A stretch of DNA of 64,000 nt, from NCBI RefSeq assembly GCF_900996245.1, contig NZ_CAAJGK010000085.1, positions 186,001-250,000 on the forward strand, written 5' to 3'. The translations under genes were made by a program, and so were the position numbers. A model generated the notes under the pieces. The model had not been told where the DNA came from. It did not search any database and was given only the letters and a program-made list of their open reading frames with translations. This document shows positions 1 to 8,568 of the stretch, one piece after another (the stretch's first letter is position 1; the number at the start of each line of letters is the position of its first letter). The stretch comes from Paraburkholderia sp. BCC1886 (GTDB lineage Bacteria > Pseudomonadota > Gammaproteobacteria > Burkholderiales > Burkholderiaceae).

Positions 1-1370
1 CCGACGATAGGCAATGGCAAGCGGCTTGCCCCGGGCTCGATCCGCAACAAGCCGGTGGCCAGCGCATTGGCGGTGAGGATCGAGTAATCGCTTTGCCGCA
101 CGATGCACAGACCGACCGGCGTCGCGCTGACCAGAATGTGATTGAGCGTTTCGCTCTCCAGCGCACGGGAAGTCTCGGCGAACGCGCTCTGCAGCAGACG
201 CAGTCCGAACACGCGTGCCGTAACCGCGATACCCAACAGAATCAGCAAGGTCAGGCAGGCGATAGTGGCCAGTTGCCAGTCGAGCGCCACGATCAGCGCG
301 CTCCAGGATAGCCAGCCGACCAGCATGCCGAAGCCCGGTCTCAGCGGCTCGTGAAAACTCGCGCCGAGGCGGCCGTAATGCACCACGTGGAAAGGCGTGA
401 TGGCCACCGCCCGCTGCAACGCGTCGGCGACCGGCGCCGTCAGCGGCGACGAAGCGACCACGATGCGCCGGTCGCCGCTCATCAGCAGGGTCGCGCCCGC
501 GCCGTCCGCAGGGGCGACGCGCGTCGCAAGCTCGTCCAGCGGCAGGTTGATGACGATCAACGCTGTCGGTTGCCCGCCGCGATAGTAGGCGCTCACTGCG
601 GAAATGACCGGCACGCCTTGCAACGGATCGCGGTACGGCCCGAGCCAGACGAGTTCGCCTCTGGCCGGCCAGCGTTTGCCGGTTTGTCTTTCTAGTTGGC
701 TTTCGAGCGTGGCACGCAAGGTAGTCACGAGCGCTGCTTGCGGCGGTGGTGGCGCGGTTTCCGATGTCGAGGCGGAATTCAGAGCCGAACCCGAAACCGA
801 ACCGACCGCCTGCGCCAATGCCGGCAAGATTGCCGCGTAGTCGTCCGTCAAGCCGATCAGCAGCGCGCGCTGCCGCAACTCGAAAGCCTGCTGGGTAACC
901 AGCGTCGACTGCGCGGCTTCGTAGAGACGTCCGAGCTTGCCACCCAGCTGCGCGCCCCACGCGGCGCGCGTCGCTTCGCCGACCAGCAGATCGAACTGCG
1001 CGCCGATCCCGTTCACCGTCCCGTGGGCCGCGCCCCGCTGCTCGATCGACTGCTGGAATTCGGCGGGCACGCCGCGCACCTGCTCCGTGCCGTCGTAGTA
1101 ATCGAGCGTGAATTCGGCGCGTCGTAAAAACGAGGCCTGGCGCTGCAGCAGCAGCGAGATATCGGTGGCGCTCTGCAGCGCCAGCGTGCGCCGATATTCC
1201 AGTTGCTTCAGCCCGGCGACCACCGCCAGCACGAGCGCGAAAATCACCACGATCAGCATCAGCGACGCGATTGTCGCGAGATACATACGACGCTGCCGCT
1301 TCGCGCTCTGGGCAAGCGCCGCGAAGGCTTGCGCCAGCGATTCCTGCGTGCGATCGAGGATTTTCTGCAT
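1..1370 (-). CDS. RcsC-like hybrid sensor histidine kinase, N-terminal part
   Basis: The gene enters from its 5' end and runs off the left edge, so only about 456 N-terminal residues are visible. The chosen start is the ATG at 1370, directly after an in-frame GTG. A hydrophobic segment near residues 25-48 and a second near 347-380 bracket a periplasmic sensor region. After the second segment comes a PAS-like stretch, HILVSATPVGLCIVRQSDYS, which closely resembles the linker that follows the second membrane segment of enteric RcsC (SAPVGICILRTADG). The kinase, receiver and phosphotransfer domains would lie outside the window. The RcsC-type assignment rests on that similarity and the topology, and the signal sensed is unknown. 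BvgS/EvgS-type hybrid kinases are the alternative. Confidence 0.72.
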   Translation of the reverse strand, partial: MQKILDRTQESLAQAFAALAQSAKRQRRMYLATIASLMLIVVIFALVLAVVAGLKQLEYRRTLALQSATDISLLLQRQASFLRRAEFTLDYYDGTEQVRGVPAEFQQSIEQRGAAHGTVNGIGAQFDLLVGEATRAAWGAQLGGKLGRLYEAAQSTLVTQQAFELRQRALLIGLTDDYAAILPALAQAVGSVSGSALNSASTSETAPPPPQAALVTTLRATLESQLERQTGKRWPARGELVWLGPYRDPLQGVPVISAVSAYYRGGQPTALIVINLPLDELATRVAPADGAGATLLMSGDRRIVVASSPLTAPVADALQRAVAITPFHVVHYGRLGASFHEPLRPGFGMLVGWLSWSALIVALDWQLATIACLTLLILLGIAVTARVFGLRLLQSAFAETSRALESETLNHILVSATPVGLCIVRQSDYSILTANALATGLLRIEPGASRLPLPIV

Positions 1371-1685
1371 CACTGCGTGGGATGTGTTTGCGCAGGCAGA
1401 CCGCTGCGAAACGGGCGGCGTCCTGCCATTTACCGCCTCTGCGGGACACGTAACGGCGCAGTGTAGTCCTTTTGCCGATGCGCAAACCGTCATCCAGCAT
1501 AGGTCCGATGCGGCTGTCCGACCGGCATCAAGGAACCTGAGGTTGACGGCACGAAACGGACTAAACCTGAGTGGTTTAGTGGGAAACCCTAAAGCGCATA
1601 GGGCCAATTGCCGTTATGCCTTGCACGATGTACGCGACCCGCCGTCGCAGTCGGCACCGGCGAGTCGGCACCAGCAAGGAATGCC
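1371..1685. other. Divergent intergenic region, kinase / chemoreceptor
   Basis: No convincing gene lies between the two divergent genes. It holds an inverted repeat at 1561-1579, CTAAACC TGAGT GGTTTAG, with a seven-base stem, and just after it the candidate sigma-28 promoter listed separately. The palindrome could be an operator or a short hairpin. I saw no clear promoter for the leftward kinase gene. Confidence 0.5.
1590..1617 (+). promoter_or_regulatory. Candidate sigma-28 (FliA) promoter
   Basis: TAAA at 1590-1593 and GCCGTTAT at 1610-1617 are separated by 16 bases. The flagellar sigma consensus is TAAA-N15-GCCGATAA, so the -10 element matches at 6 of 8 positions and the spacer is one base long. 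It lies about 70 bases upstream of a chemoreceptor start, the class of gene usually read by this sigma factor. Confidence 0.45.
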
Positions 1686-3323
1686 ATGCGCAACAACCAG
1701 CCCGTCAGCGGGCACGAGTACGACTTCCCTTCTTCTCACATGCTGGTTTCCGCGACCGACCTGAGCGGTCGCATCCAGTATTGCAATCCCGCGTTCATCG
1801 CCGTGTCGGGTTTCACGCGCGACGAGCTGATCGGGGAACCGCACAATCTGATCCGTCATCCGGACATGCCGCGCGAAGCCTTTGCCGACATGTGGACGAC
1901 CATTCGCGATGGGCGGCCGTGGACCGCGCTGGTCAAGAATCGCCGCAAGAACGGCGATCACTACTGGGTGCAGGCGAACGTCACGCCGGTCGTCGAGAAA
2001 GGCAAAGTGGTCGGCTACCTCAGCGTGCGCGTGAAACCGGAACGCGATGCGGTGCGCGACGCCGAAGCGCTGTACGCGCGGATGCGCGCAGGCCAGGCGC
2101 AGGGCTGGGCGCTGCGGCGCGGTGCGGCGGTGCGCACCGGTCTGCGCGGCCGGCTGCAGGCGATGCTGCGTCTGCCGGTGGCGACCCGCGCGGCGTTCGG
2201 CTATGCGGCCACGCCGCTCGCGCTGCTGGCAACCGGCCTCGCCGCCTGGCAAGGCACGCCGCCGACGCCGTTCTGGATGGCGGTCGGCGTCGCGACGCTG
2301 ATCAACCTCGCGTCGTGGCGTGTGCTGAAGGGGCAACTCGGCACGCCGATCCGCTCGATGGCCGGTTTTGCAACCCGTCTCGCGGCGGGCGACCTGACCG
2401 CCGACCTGCCGATCGGCCGCCACGACGACCTCGGAGACGTACTCCAGGCGCTGAACCAGTTGAAAGCGAATCTGGCGGCAATCGTCTACGACGTGCGCGC
2501 GCAGATCACCGGCATGCTCGACAATGCGCGCGAGATTTCGAGCGGCAACGTCGATCTGGCGCGCCGCACCGAGTTGCAGGCCGCCTCGCTCGAAGAAACC
2601 GCCGCGACGATGGAGCAGCTGACCACCACCGTGCAGGCCAACGCCGACGCCAGCGTGCGCGCGCTCGATCTGGCGCGCGACGCCCAGGATGCGGCGGCGC
2701 TCGGCGGCCGCATCGCGGGACAGGTCGAGCAGACCATGGCCGGTATCACGGCGGCATCGCAGCGGATCGCGGACATTACTGGCGTGATCGACGGGATTGC
2801 CTTCCAGACCAATATCCTCGCGCTGAATGCCGCGGTCGAAGCGGCGCGCGCGGGCGAAGCAGGGCGCTCGTTCGCGGTCGTCGCGGGCGAAGTACGGATG
2901 CTGGCGCAGCGCTGCGCGGCGTCGTCGAAGGAAATCAAGTCGGTGGTCGAGGCGAGCGCCAGCGAAGTCGCGGCGGGCACCGAACTGGTGGCCCGCACCA
3001 CGGCGCAGATGCGCGCAATCGACGAGGCGGTCGGCCGCGTGTCGTCGATCATCGTCGAGGTCGCCAATGCCAGCGGCGAACAGGCCGAGGGGATTCGCCA
3101 GGTGAACCAGGCGGTCACGCATCTGGATGGCGCTACGCAGCAGAATGCGTCGCTGGTCGAACAGGCCGCCGCCACGGCGCGACGTCTCGTCGACCAGGCC
3201 GACGTGCTCGACGAAGCGGTGCGGCTGTTCACCCTTGCCGATGCGCAGCCTGCGGCGCGCGCCGCCGCTTGGAGCACGCCGCAGCCGAAGCAGACCGAAG
3301 CAGCCGAAGCCGCATTGCTCTGA
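1686..3323 (+). CDS. Aer-type PAS methyl-accepting chemotaxis protein
   Basis: A 545-residue chemoreceptor. An N-terminal PAS domain (about residues 10-120) carries typical text such as NPAFIAVSGFTRDELIG and a following PAC-like strand, as in the redox sensor Aer. A short hydrophobic hairpin near residues 170-215 anchors the protein with no large periplasmic domain, then comes HAMP and a long cytoplasmic signalling domain. The conserved hairpin tip is visible near residue 370 as DGIAFQTNILALNAAVEAAR, which contacts CheA and CheW. The start at 1686 was preferred over an upstream in-frame TTG because AAGGA precedes it at good spacing. A strong terminator follows. It probably senses an internal redox or metabolic cue. 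The ligand or cofactor cannot be told from sequence. Confidence 0.9.
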   Translation: MRNNQPVSGHEYDFPSSHMLVSATDLSGRIQYCNPAFIAVSGFTRDELIGEPHNLIRHPDMPREAFADMWTTIRDGRPWTALVKNRRKNGDHYWVQANVTPVVEKGKVVGYLSVRVKPERDAVRDAEALYARMRAGQAQGWALRRGAAVRTGLRGRLQAMLRLPVATRAAFGYAATPLALLATGLAAWQGTPPTPFWMAVGVATLINLASWRVLKGQLGTPIRSMAGFATRLAAGDLTADLPIGRHDDLGDVLQALNQLKANLAAIVYDVRAQITGMLDNAREISSGNVDLARRTELQAASLEETAATMEQLTTTVQANADASVRALDLARDAQDAAALGGRIAGQVEQTMAGITAASQRIADITGVIDGIAFQTNILALNAAVEAARAGEAGRSFAVVAGEVRMLAQRCAASSKEIKSVVEASASEVAAGTELVARTTAQMRAIDEAVGRVSSIIVEVANASGEQAEGIRQVNQAVTHLDGATQQNASLVEQAAATARRLVDQADVLDEAVRLFTLADAQPAARAAAWSTPQPKQTEAAEAALL

Positions 3324-3437
3324 CAGATCCGCATTAGCCCTACCTCGACAGCGAGCTATTGGCGCATCACGATCTACCTGGTCAGTGTCCGCAATATTTG
3401 GTAAGGACCGACTGACCCCAAGTAAAACGGCGTTTAA

Positions 3438-3470
3438 TGGCCCGCCCTCTCACGGACGGGCTATTTTTTT
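3438..3470 (+). terminator. Rho-independent terminator of the chemoreceptor gene
   Basis: GCCCG (3440-3444) pairs with CGGGC (3457-3461), and the RNA then runs into a seven-T tract (CTATTTTTTT). It lies about 115 bases after the chemoreceptor stop codon. Confidence 0.8.
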
Positions 3471-3721
3471 GCCTCTGGGGTTGTGTCGCGTGGCGCTGGC
3501 CGCCGTCCTTGGCCTTCTCCCCCCGCTCCTCTTAACCGATTCGGGCGTCATCCGCATGACAGCCGGGCCGAAGCCGCGCACCGCCTCGGGGCACGAAAAA
3601 TGCAGCTAACGTTGTCGGCAGTCGCGTTAAACTGATTGCCGAACGTGAACGCGGCGCGACAGACGGCATGCTTTCGTGCCCGTACAATGGCTCGATCAAC
3701 CACGAAACAAGGACAACTTCG
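3471..3721. other. Non-coding stretch before the small conserved gene
   Basis: No gene is supported here. With the preceding bases, the gap between coding regions is about 400 bases. A TACAAT hexamer at 3683-3688 could be the -10 box for the gene starting at 3722, but no good -35 box is visible. AAGGA near 3709-3713 is that gene's ribosome-binding site. Confidence 0.45.
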
Positions 3722-3973
3722 ATGCGCACTACCGGGTCCTCCGGGTCAATGGCCCTGCTCACCGAATACGACGACGCAACTTCTCGCGAACTACGCTCGC
3801 TGCGCCTCGAATCGACAGAAGACGGCAAAGGCATTCTTCTGATCGAAGTCGACGAGCGCAAGCCAGGCATCCACCGCGAAGTGCGCTATGAAATCACCCC
3901 GGCCGAACTCATCGCGGCCATCCGTGCACATGGCGCCGAACTCCCTGGCGAGCAGCATAATCATCGGCAGTAA
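3722..3973 (+). CDS. Small conserved hypothetical protein
   Basis: An 83-residue soluble protein with no recognised domain. It is acidic and has a beta-rich middle (GKGILLIEVDERKPGIHREV) followed by a helical tail ending near ELIAAIRAHGAELPG. The ATG at 3722 was chosen because an AAGGA Shine-Dalgarno sequence lies about eight bases upstream. A longer in-frame ATG at 3668 lacks one and would overlap the putative -10 box. There is no signal peptide or membrane segment. The gene appears to be transcribed alone. It may be lineage-specific, and I cannot assign a function. Confidence 0.65.
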   Translation: MRTTGSSGSMALLTEYDDATSRELRSLRLESTEDGKGILLIEVDERKPGIHREVRYEITPAELIAAIRAHGAELPGEQHNHRQ

Positions 3974-4322
3974 AACCCGTTTGCGGTGTGGCGCTTCGGG
4001 TTGAAACCGAACCTCCACATCGCCTGTTTCCCCTCCTGAGCGCCGGCACACCCCAATGCCGCGCGTGTGCCCGAAAGCAGCCGGGCATTATTTCCGGCCA
4101 GTCTCCATAGCGCGAAGTTTTAACCGGTCGCGGATCGTTCTAGCCGCGCGAATAATCCTTCGTGCAAATCGCTTCAACGTATTGCAATAACGTTATCCGC
4201 ACTCAGATAAAGGGCTTGTTTTGTGCGGGTTTTGCACGTCTCGAAAATGCGTCCATAATCCCCGAATTCCTCTTCGCTTCGCCAACCTGCGCCGTACCCG
4301 AAAGGGCAGCGGAATTTGACCG
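3974..4322 (+). promoter_or_regulatory. Intergenic region with candidate sigma-70 promoter
   Basis: This 349-base gap holds no gene. The best promoter for the next gene is TTGCAC (4232-4237), 16 bases, CATAAT (4254-4259). The -10 box matches at five of six positions and the -35 box is weak. It would give a leader of about 55 bases. Confidence 0.4.
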
Positions 4323-5315
4323 ATGCTACATGACCTCGTCGAGCAATATGGGCCGGCGCTCGTCTTCGCCAACGTACTCGCCGCCTCGCTCGGGCTGCCG
4401 GTGCCGGCGATGCCGGCGCTCGTGTTGTTCGGCGCCATGGCGGCCATGCATCCGGGTTCGGTCGGCACGCAATTGGCACCGGTTCTGATCCTGTCGATAT
4501 TCGCCACGTTGATCGGCGACAGTGCCTGGTTTCTCGCCGGTCGTCTATATGGCGGCAATACGCTAAAGACCATTTGCCGCCTCTCGCTTTCCCGTGACAC
4601 CTGCGTGAAAAAGACCGAACGCTTTTTCGGCCGTTGGGGAGTGCGCGTGCTGGCGGTGGCCAAGTTCGTCCCTGGCCTGTCGATCGTGTCGATTCCAATG
4701 GCCGGCGCCATGGGCACGCGCTATCGCACCTTTCTCACGTACGACAGCATCGGCGCTGCGCTGTGGTCGGGCACCGGGCTGATCATCGGCGCGCTGTTCG
4801 CCCAGCAGATCGACATGCTGTTCGGCATCGCCGGACGTCTTGGCCGCACGGCGGCTCTGGTGGTCGTCGTGTTGCTGCTCGCGTATGCGACTTATCGTTG
4901 GGTGCGCCGCCGGCAGTTGATCGCCAAGCTCGCGTCCGCGCGCATCGAAGTCGACGAACTGGCCGTGCTGGTCGCGGCGGGCAAAACGCCGGTGCTGTTC
5001 GATATCCGCTCGAACGAGAAGCGCAAGCTCGATCCCTTCGTGATTCCAGGCTCGGAGTTCGCCGACGAAAGGCAACTCGACGAGATCGTCGCCAGATATC
5101 CGCACGATCAGAAAGTGGTGATTTATTGCTCATGCCCGAATGAGATTTCCGCGGCATGGATGGCCAAACAGTTGAACGAAGCCGGCTTCGCCGACGTGCT
5201 GCCGTTGCGCGGCGGCATGGAAGCCTGGCGCGATTCGGGCAAGCCCGTGGATGCGCTGCCCAATATGCCGCCGCCGCATGTCGCCGTGGACGACGTCGCG
5301 CCAAAGGCCGTATAG
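4323..5315 (+). CDS. DedA/VTT-family membrane protein fused to a rhodanese domain
   Basis: A 330-residue fusion. The first ~200 residues are a DedA/VTT-type membrane domain with several hydrophobic segments and the family-typical stretch GVRVLAVAKFVPGLSIVSIP. DedA proteins are linked to lipid-carrier flipping and envelope homeostasis. A basic linker (RWVRRRQLIAKL) leads to a cytoplasmic rhodanese-like domain at about residues 205-315. Its likely active-site loop is YCSCPNEIS, with C269 at the position of the persulfide-forming cysteine and C271 two residues on. The usual rhodanese loop has five residues after the cysteine, so this one is slightly altered. Sulfur-transfer activity is possible but unproven. 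No ribosome-binding site is obvious at the ATG. Confidence 0.82.
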   Translation: MLHDLVEQYGPALVFANVLAASLGLPVPAMPALVLFGAMAAMHPGSVGTQLAPVLILSIFATLIGDSAWFLAGRLYGGNTLKTICRLSLSRDTCVKKTERFFGRWGVRVLAVAKFVPGLSIVSIPMAGAMGTRYRTFLTYDSIGAALWSGTGLIIGALFAQQIDMLFGIAGRLGRTAALVVVVLLLAYATYRWVRRRQLIAKLASARIEVDELAVLVAAGKTPVLFDIRSNEKRKLDPFVIPGSEFADERQLDEIVARYPHDQKVVIYCSCPNEISAAWMAKQLNEAGFADVLPLRGGMEAWRDSGKPVDALPNMPPPHVAVDDVAPKAV

Positions 5316-5386
5316 CGCAGTCGTGCTGTCGTGCTGCGCGCCGTACGCTCGCCCCTTCGCCACGACAGTGGCGACCAGGCGCGAGC

Positions 5387-5420
5387 GTTGCACGCGCCGT
5401 TGCACGCGCCGTTGCCGCGC
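5387..5420. repeat. Short tandem repeat, 12-base period
   Basis: GTTGCACGCGCC occurs at 5387-5398 and again at 5399-5410, followed by the partial copy GTTGCCGCGC. It lies in the gap between two genes and has no evident function. Confidence 0.6.
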
Positions 5421-5479
5421 TCTCGCCTTCGTATCGAACTTATCAGAATGAAGCTGCATCAAGCTGAAGGAGCGGTTCA

Positions 5480-7243
5480 ATGCTGTCGACTCAAGAAATA
5501 GACGCCGTAGCAGATCCCGACGTCACCGCCGTGGACGCTACGCGTGCCGTCGTCGCCGACGCGCCGTTTTCGTCGCTTTCCACCCGGATGCATCAGATGT
5601 TCCCCGCACTGACCTGCGCGGAAATCGACCGCCTGCGCCGTTTCGGCGAAGTCGGTCATTGGGAAGCCGGCGAATTGCTGTTCGAGACCGGCCATACCGG
5701 ACCCGGCATGTTCGTGCTGCTGAGCGGCCGCGTGAAGGTGTATCAGCGCGACGGGATCGGCCGCGAAGTGCTGATCGGCGAACATGGCGCCGGGCATTTT
5801 CTCGCCGAAGTCGGCCAGTTGTCGGGACGGCCTGCGCTGGTCAACGGCATGGCGCTCGCGCCACTCGACGCGCTGCTGATTCCGCCGGACCGATTGCGCG
5901 CGCTGATCGTCGCCGAAGCCGAACTGGGCGAACGCATCATGCGCGCACTGATTCTGCGGCGCGTCTCGCTGATCGAAAAGGGCGCGGGCGGCCCGATCCT
6001 GATCGGCAACAGCAGCGACTCCCGGCTCGTGATGTTGCAAGGCTTTCTGTCGCGCAACGGCCATCCGCACTCCGTGATCGACGAACGCGACGAAGACGCG
6101 CTGCGTCTGATCGAACAATTCGGCGCGCAACGCGAAGACATGCCGCTCGTCATCTGCCCGGACGGGTCGGTGCTGCGTCATCCGAGCATGCCGGAACTCG
6201 CCACCTGTCTCGGCCTGCTGCCCGATCTCGACGATTCCGTGGTGTACGACGTCGCCGTCGTCGGCGCGGGACCGGCGGGCCTTGCCACCGCAGTGTATGC
6301 CGCGTCCGAAGGACTCTCGGTGATCGTGCTCGACAGCCGCGCGCCCGGCGGTCAGGCGGGCGCGAGTTCGCGAATCGAAAACTATCTCGGCTTTCCGACC
6401 GGCATCTCCGGCCAGGCGCTGGCAGGCCGCGCGTTCGTGCAGGCCCAGAAGTTCGGCGCGCATATGGCGATTCCGGTGCACGTCAAGGCGCTGCATTGCG
6501 CCGAGTCGCCGCATCGGCTGGAGCTGAAGTGCGGCGGCCACATCTCCGCGCGCGCGATCGTCATCGCGAGCGGCGCGGTGTACCGGCGTCCCGCGCTCGC
6601 CGGTCTCGACAAATTCGACGGACGCGGCGTGTATTACTGGGCGTCCCCGGTCGAAGCCAAGCTGTGCAAACGCCAGCAGATCGTGGTGGTCGGCGGCGGC
6701 AATTCCGCCGGCCAGGCCATCGTCTATCTGGCGAGCCACGCCGCCAAGGTGCACGTGTTGATCCGCCGCACCGGCTTCGAAGCGACGATGTCGCGCTATC
6801 TGATCGACCGTATCCGCTCGTTGCCGAACGTGTTCGTGCATCCGCAATCGGAAGTCGGCCGGCTGGAGGCGGACGATAGCGGTCTGTCGGCAGTCGGTTT
6901 AAAGAAGCCGCTACCCGACGGCACCGATCATATCGACACGCGCCATCTGTTCCTGTTCACCGGCGCGGATCCGAATACCGACTGGCTGCGCACGTGTGGC
7001 GTCGGCCTCGATGCGAACGGCTTCGTGCTGACGGGCTCCGCGAGCGACGGCGCGTCGGCCTGCGACCTGGCCACCACGGTGGAGGGCGTCTACGCGATCG
7101 GCGATGCGCGCGCCGGATCGACGAAACGGGTGGCGGCGGCGGTCGGCGAAGGCGCGGCCGTGGTCGCGCAGATTCATCAGATGCTGGCGGCGACGGCGGT
7201 GGCCGAAGGAGACGTCGCGGCGGCCGTGGCGTTGGGAGCGTAG
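5480..7243 (+). CDS. Cyclic-nucleotide-binding domain / thioredoxin-reductase-like FAD protein
   Basis: A 587-residue, three-part protein. Residues ~40-165 form a Crp/Fnr-type cyclic-nucleotide-binding barrel (GHWEAGELLFETGHTGPGMF) with no helix-turn-helix. Residues ~170-245 look like a thioredoxin/glutaredoxin-like spacer. Residues ~250-570 form a thioredoxin-reductase-like FAD/NAD(P) flavoprotein with GAGPAG near residue 258, GGGNSAGQ near 405 and a C-terminal GDARAGSTKRVAAAVGEG FAD-contact motif. The CxxC disulfide of true thioredoxin reductases is absent: the matching site reads YYWASPVEA. It therefore probably does not reduce thioredoxin and may be a ligand-gated NAD(P)H oxidoreductase. 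GAAGGAG sits upstream of the ATG. Domain calls are confident; the substrate is unknown. Confidence 0.85.
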   Translation: MLSTQEIDAVADPDVTAVDATRAVVADAPFSSLSTRMHQMFPALTCAEIDRLRRFGEVGHWEAGELLFETGHTGPGMFVLLSGRVKVYQRDGIGREVLIGEHGAGHFLAEVGQLSGRPALVNGMALAPLDALLIPPDRLRALIVAEAELGERIMRALILRRVSLIEKGAGGPILIGNSSDSRLVMLQGFLSRNGHPHSVIDERDEDALRLIEQFGAQREDMPLVICPDGSVLRHPSMPELATCLGLLPDLDDSVVYDVAVVGAGPAGLATAVYAASEGLSVIVLDSRAPGGQAGASSRIENYLGFPTGISGQALAGRAFVQAQKFGAHMAIPVHVKALHCAESPHRLELKCGGHISARAIVIASGAVYRRPALAGLDKFDGRGVYYWASPVEAKLCKRQQIVVVGGGNSAGQAIVYLASHAAKVHVLIRRTGFEATMSRYLIDRIRSLPNVFVHPQSEVGRLEADDSGLSAVGLKKPLPDGTDHIDTRHLFLFTGADPNTDWLRTCGVGLDANGFVLTGSASDGASACDLATTVEGVYAIGDARAGSTKRVAAAVGEGAAVVAQIHQMLAATAVAEGDVAAAVALGA

Positions 7244-7344
7244 GTGCGTTGGCGGATCGAGGTGAATGCGCTCGCGCCTGAACGCTCGAGCGTCGACGCG
7301 CTGCCGGGCGACGCAACATTGATTAACCACCTCTTCCGCCTCGC

Positions 7345-8550
7345 GTGATCGCGCTGCCGCTTTCCGCTGCACGCGCGCTGCATCTGGCCGCGCAAGGTCT
7401 GCTCACGCCGCCGCGTCGCAAAGCCGTGAAGGCGGATGTGCTCGACGCGATCCGGCGCATGGCGCAGTTGCAGATCGACACGATTCACGTCGTCGCGCGC
7501 AGCCCTTACCTCGTGCTGTTCAGCCGCCTCGGCGCGTACCCTCAGACGTGGCTCGACGAACATCTCGCCGAGGGAGCGCTGTTCGAATACTGGTCGCATG
7601 AAGCCTGTTTCGTGCCGACCGAAGACTATGGCCTGCTGCGCCATCGCATGCTCGACCCGAGCGGCATGGGCTGGAAATACGCCGCGCAGTGGCATGAGCA
7701 ATACCGCGACGACATCGAGAAACTGCTCGCGCAAATCCGCGCGACGGGGCCGGTGCGCTCGGCCGATTTCGCGCGCGAGGCGGGAAAGGGCAACGGCTGG
7801 TGGGACTGGAAGCCGGAGAAGCGGCACCTGGAAGTGCTGTTCGCGACCGGCGAGTTGATGGTGGCCGAGCGGCGCAATTTTCAGCGCGTCTACGATGTGA
7901 CCGAACGCGTGCTGCCCGATTGGAACGACGCACGCGATCTGCCGCCGGCGCATACCGTCGTCGACCGGCTATTGCTAAAAAGTTGCCGCGCGCTCGGTGT
8001 GGCGCGCGCCGATTGGGTCGCCGATTACTACCGGTTGCCGCGCCGTCCGTATCGCGATGAACTGCATGCGCTCGCCGATCGCGGCGAATTGATTCCCGTG
8101 CAGGTGGAAGGCTGGAAACAGGACACGTTCGTGCCTCGCGACTACGCTTCGCTGCTCGACGAGGCGGCCAACGGCAAGCTGACCTCGACGGTGACAACCG
8201 TGCTGTCGCCGTTCGATCCGGTGGTGTGGGACCGCAAGCGCGCCACCGCGCTGTTCGATTTCGACTACACGATCGAGTGCTACACGCCTGCCGACAAACG
8301 CCGCTACGGGTACTTCGTGCTGCCGTTGTTGAGCCGCGGCCGCCTGGTCGGTCGCGTGGATGCGAAAGCGCATCGCAGCACGGGCATCTTCGAGTTGAAG
8401 TCGCTGCACATCGAACCGGGCGTGCGTCTGAGCGCGCGACTCGCCGACGATTTACGCCGCGCACTGCAACGTTGCGCGGATTGGCACGCTACGCCGCACT
8501 TGCAGATCGGCGCGGGTCCAAAGGAGTGGATCACGGCATTGAGTGCGTGA
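7345..8550 (+). CDS. YcaQ/AlkX-type DNA glycosylase family protein
   Basis: A 401-residue member of the winged-helix family once called DUF1006, which includes E. coli YcaQ (AlkX), a glycosylase acting on interstrand crosslinks and bulky alkylated bases. The catalytic Q-hydrophobic-D motif is visible as Q43-I44-D45 within MAQLQIDTIH, matching the YcaQ branch rather than the Q-hydrophobic-Q of AlkZ. Other family text includes FEYWSHEACFVP and the C-terminal LSPFDPVVWDRKRATALFDF. Translation must start at the GTG at 7345 or further in, because an in-frame TAA lies 18 bases upstream. The gene converges on the LysE exporter gene, with 18 bases between stops. Confidence 0.82.
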   Translation: MIALPLSAARALHLAAQGLLTPPRRKAVKADVLDAIRRMAQLQIDTIHVVARSPYLVLFSRLGAYPQTWLDEHLAEGALFEYWSHEACFVPTEDYGLLRHRMLDPSGMGWKYAAQWHEQYRDDIEKLLAQIRATGPVRSADFAREAGKGNGWWDWKPEKRHLEVLFATGELMVAERRNFQRVYDVTERVLPDWNDARDLPPAHTVVDRLLLKSCRALGVARADWVADYYRLPRRPYRDELHALADRGELIPVQVEGWKQDTFVPRDYASLLDEAANGKLTSTVTTVLSPFDPVVWDRKRATALFDFDYTIECYTPADKRRYGYFVLPLLSRGRLVGRVDAKAHRSTGIFELKSLHIEPGVRLSARLADDLRRALQRCADWHATPHLQIGAGPKEWITALSA

Positions 8551-8568
8551 TTCAAACCATAGCGTTGT

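Noticed and set aside
5477..6847. 456-codon minus-strand frame
   Set aside because: Reverse of the cNMP-domain flavoprotein, no signal of its own.
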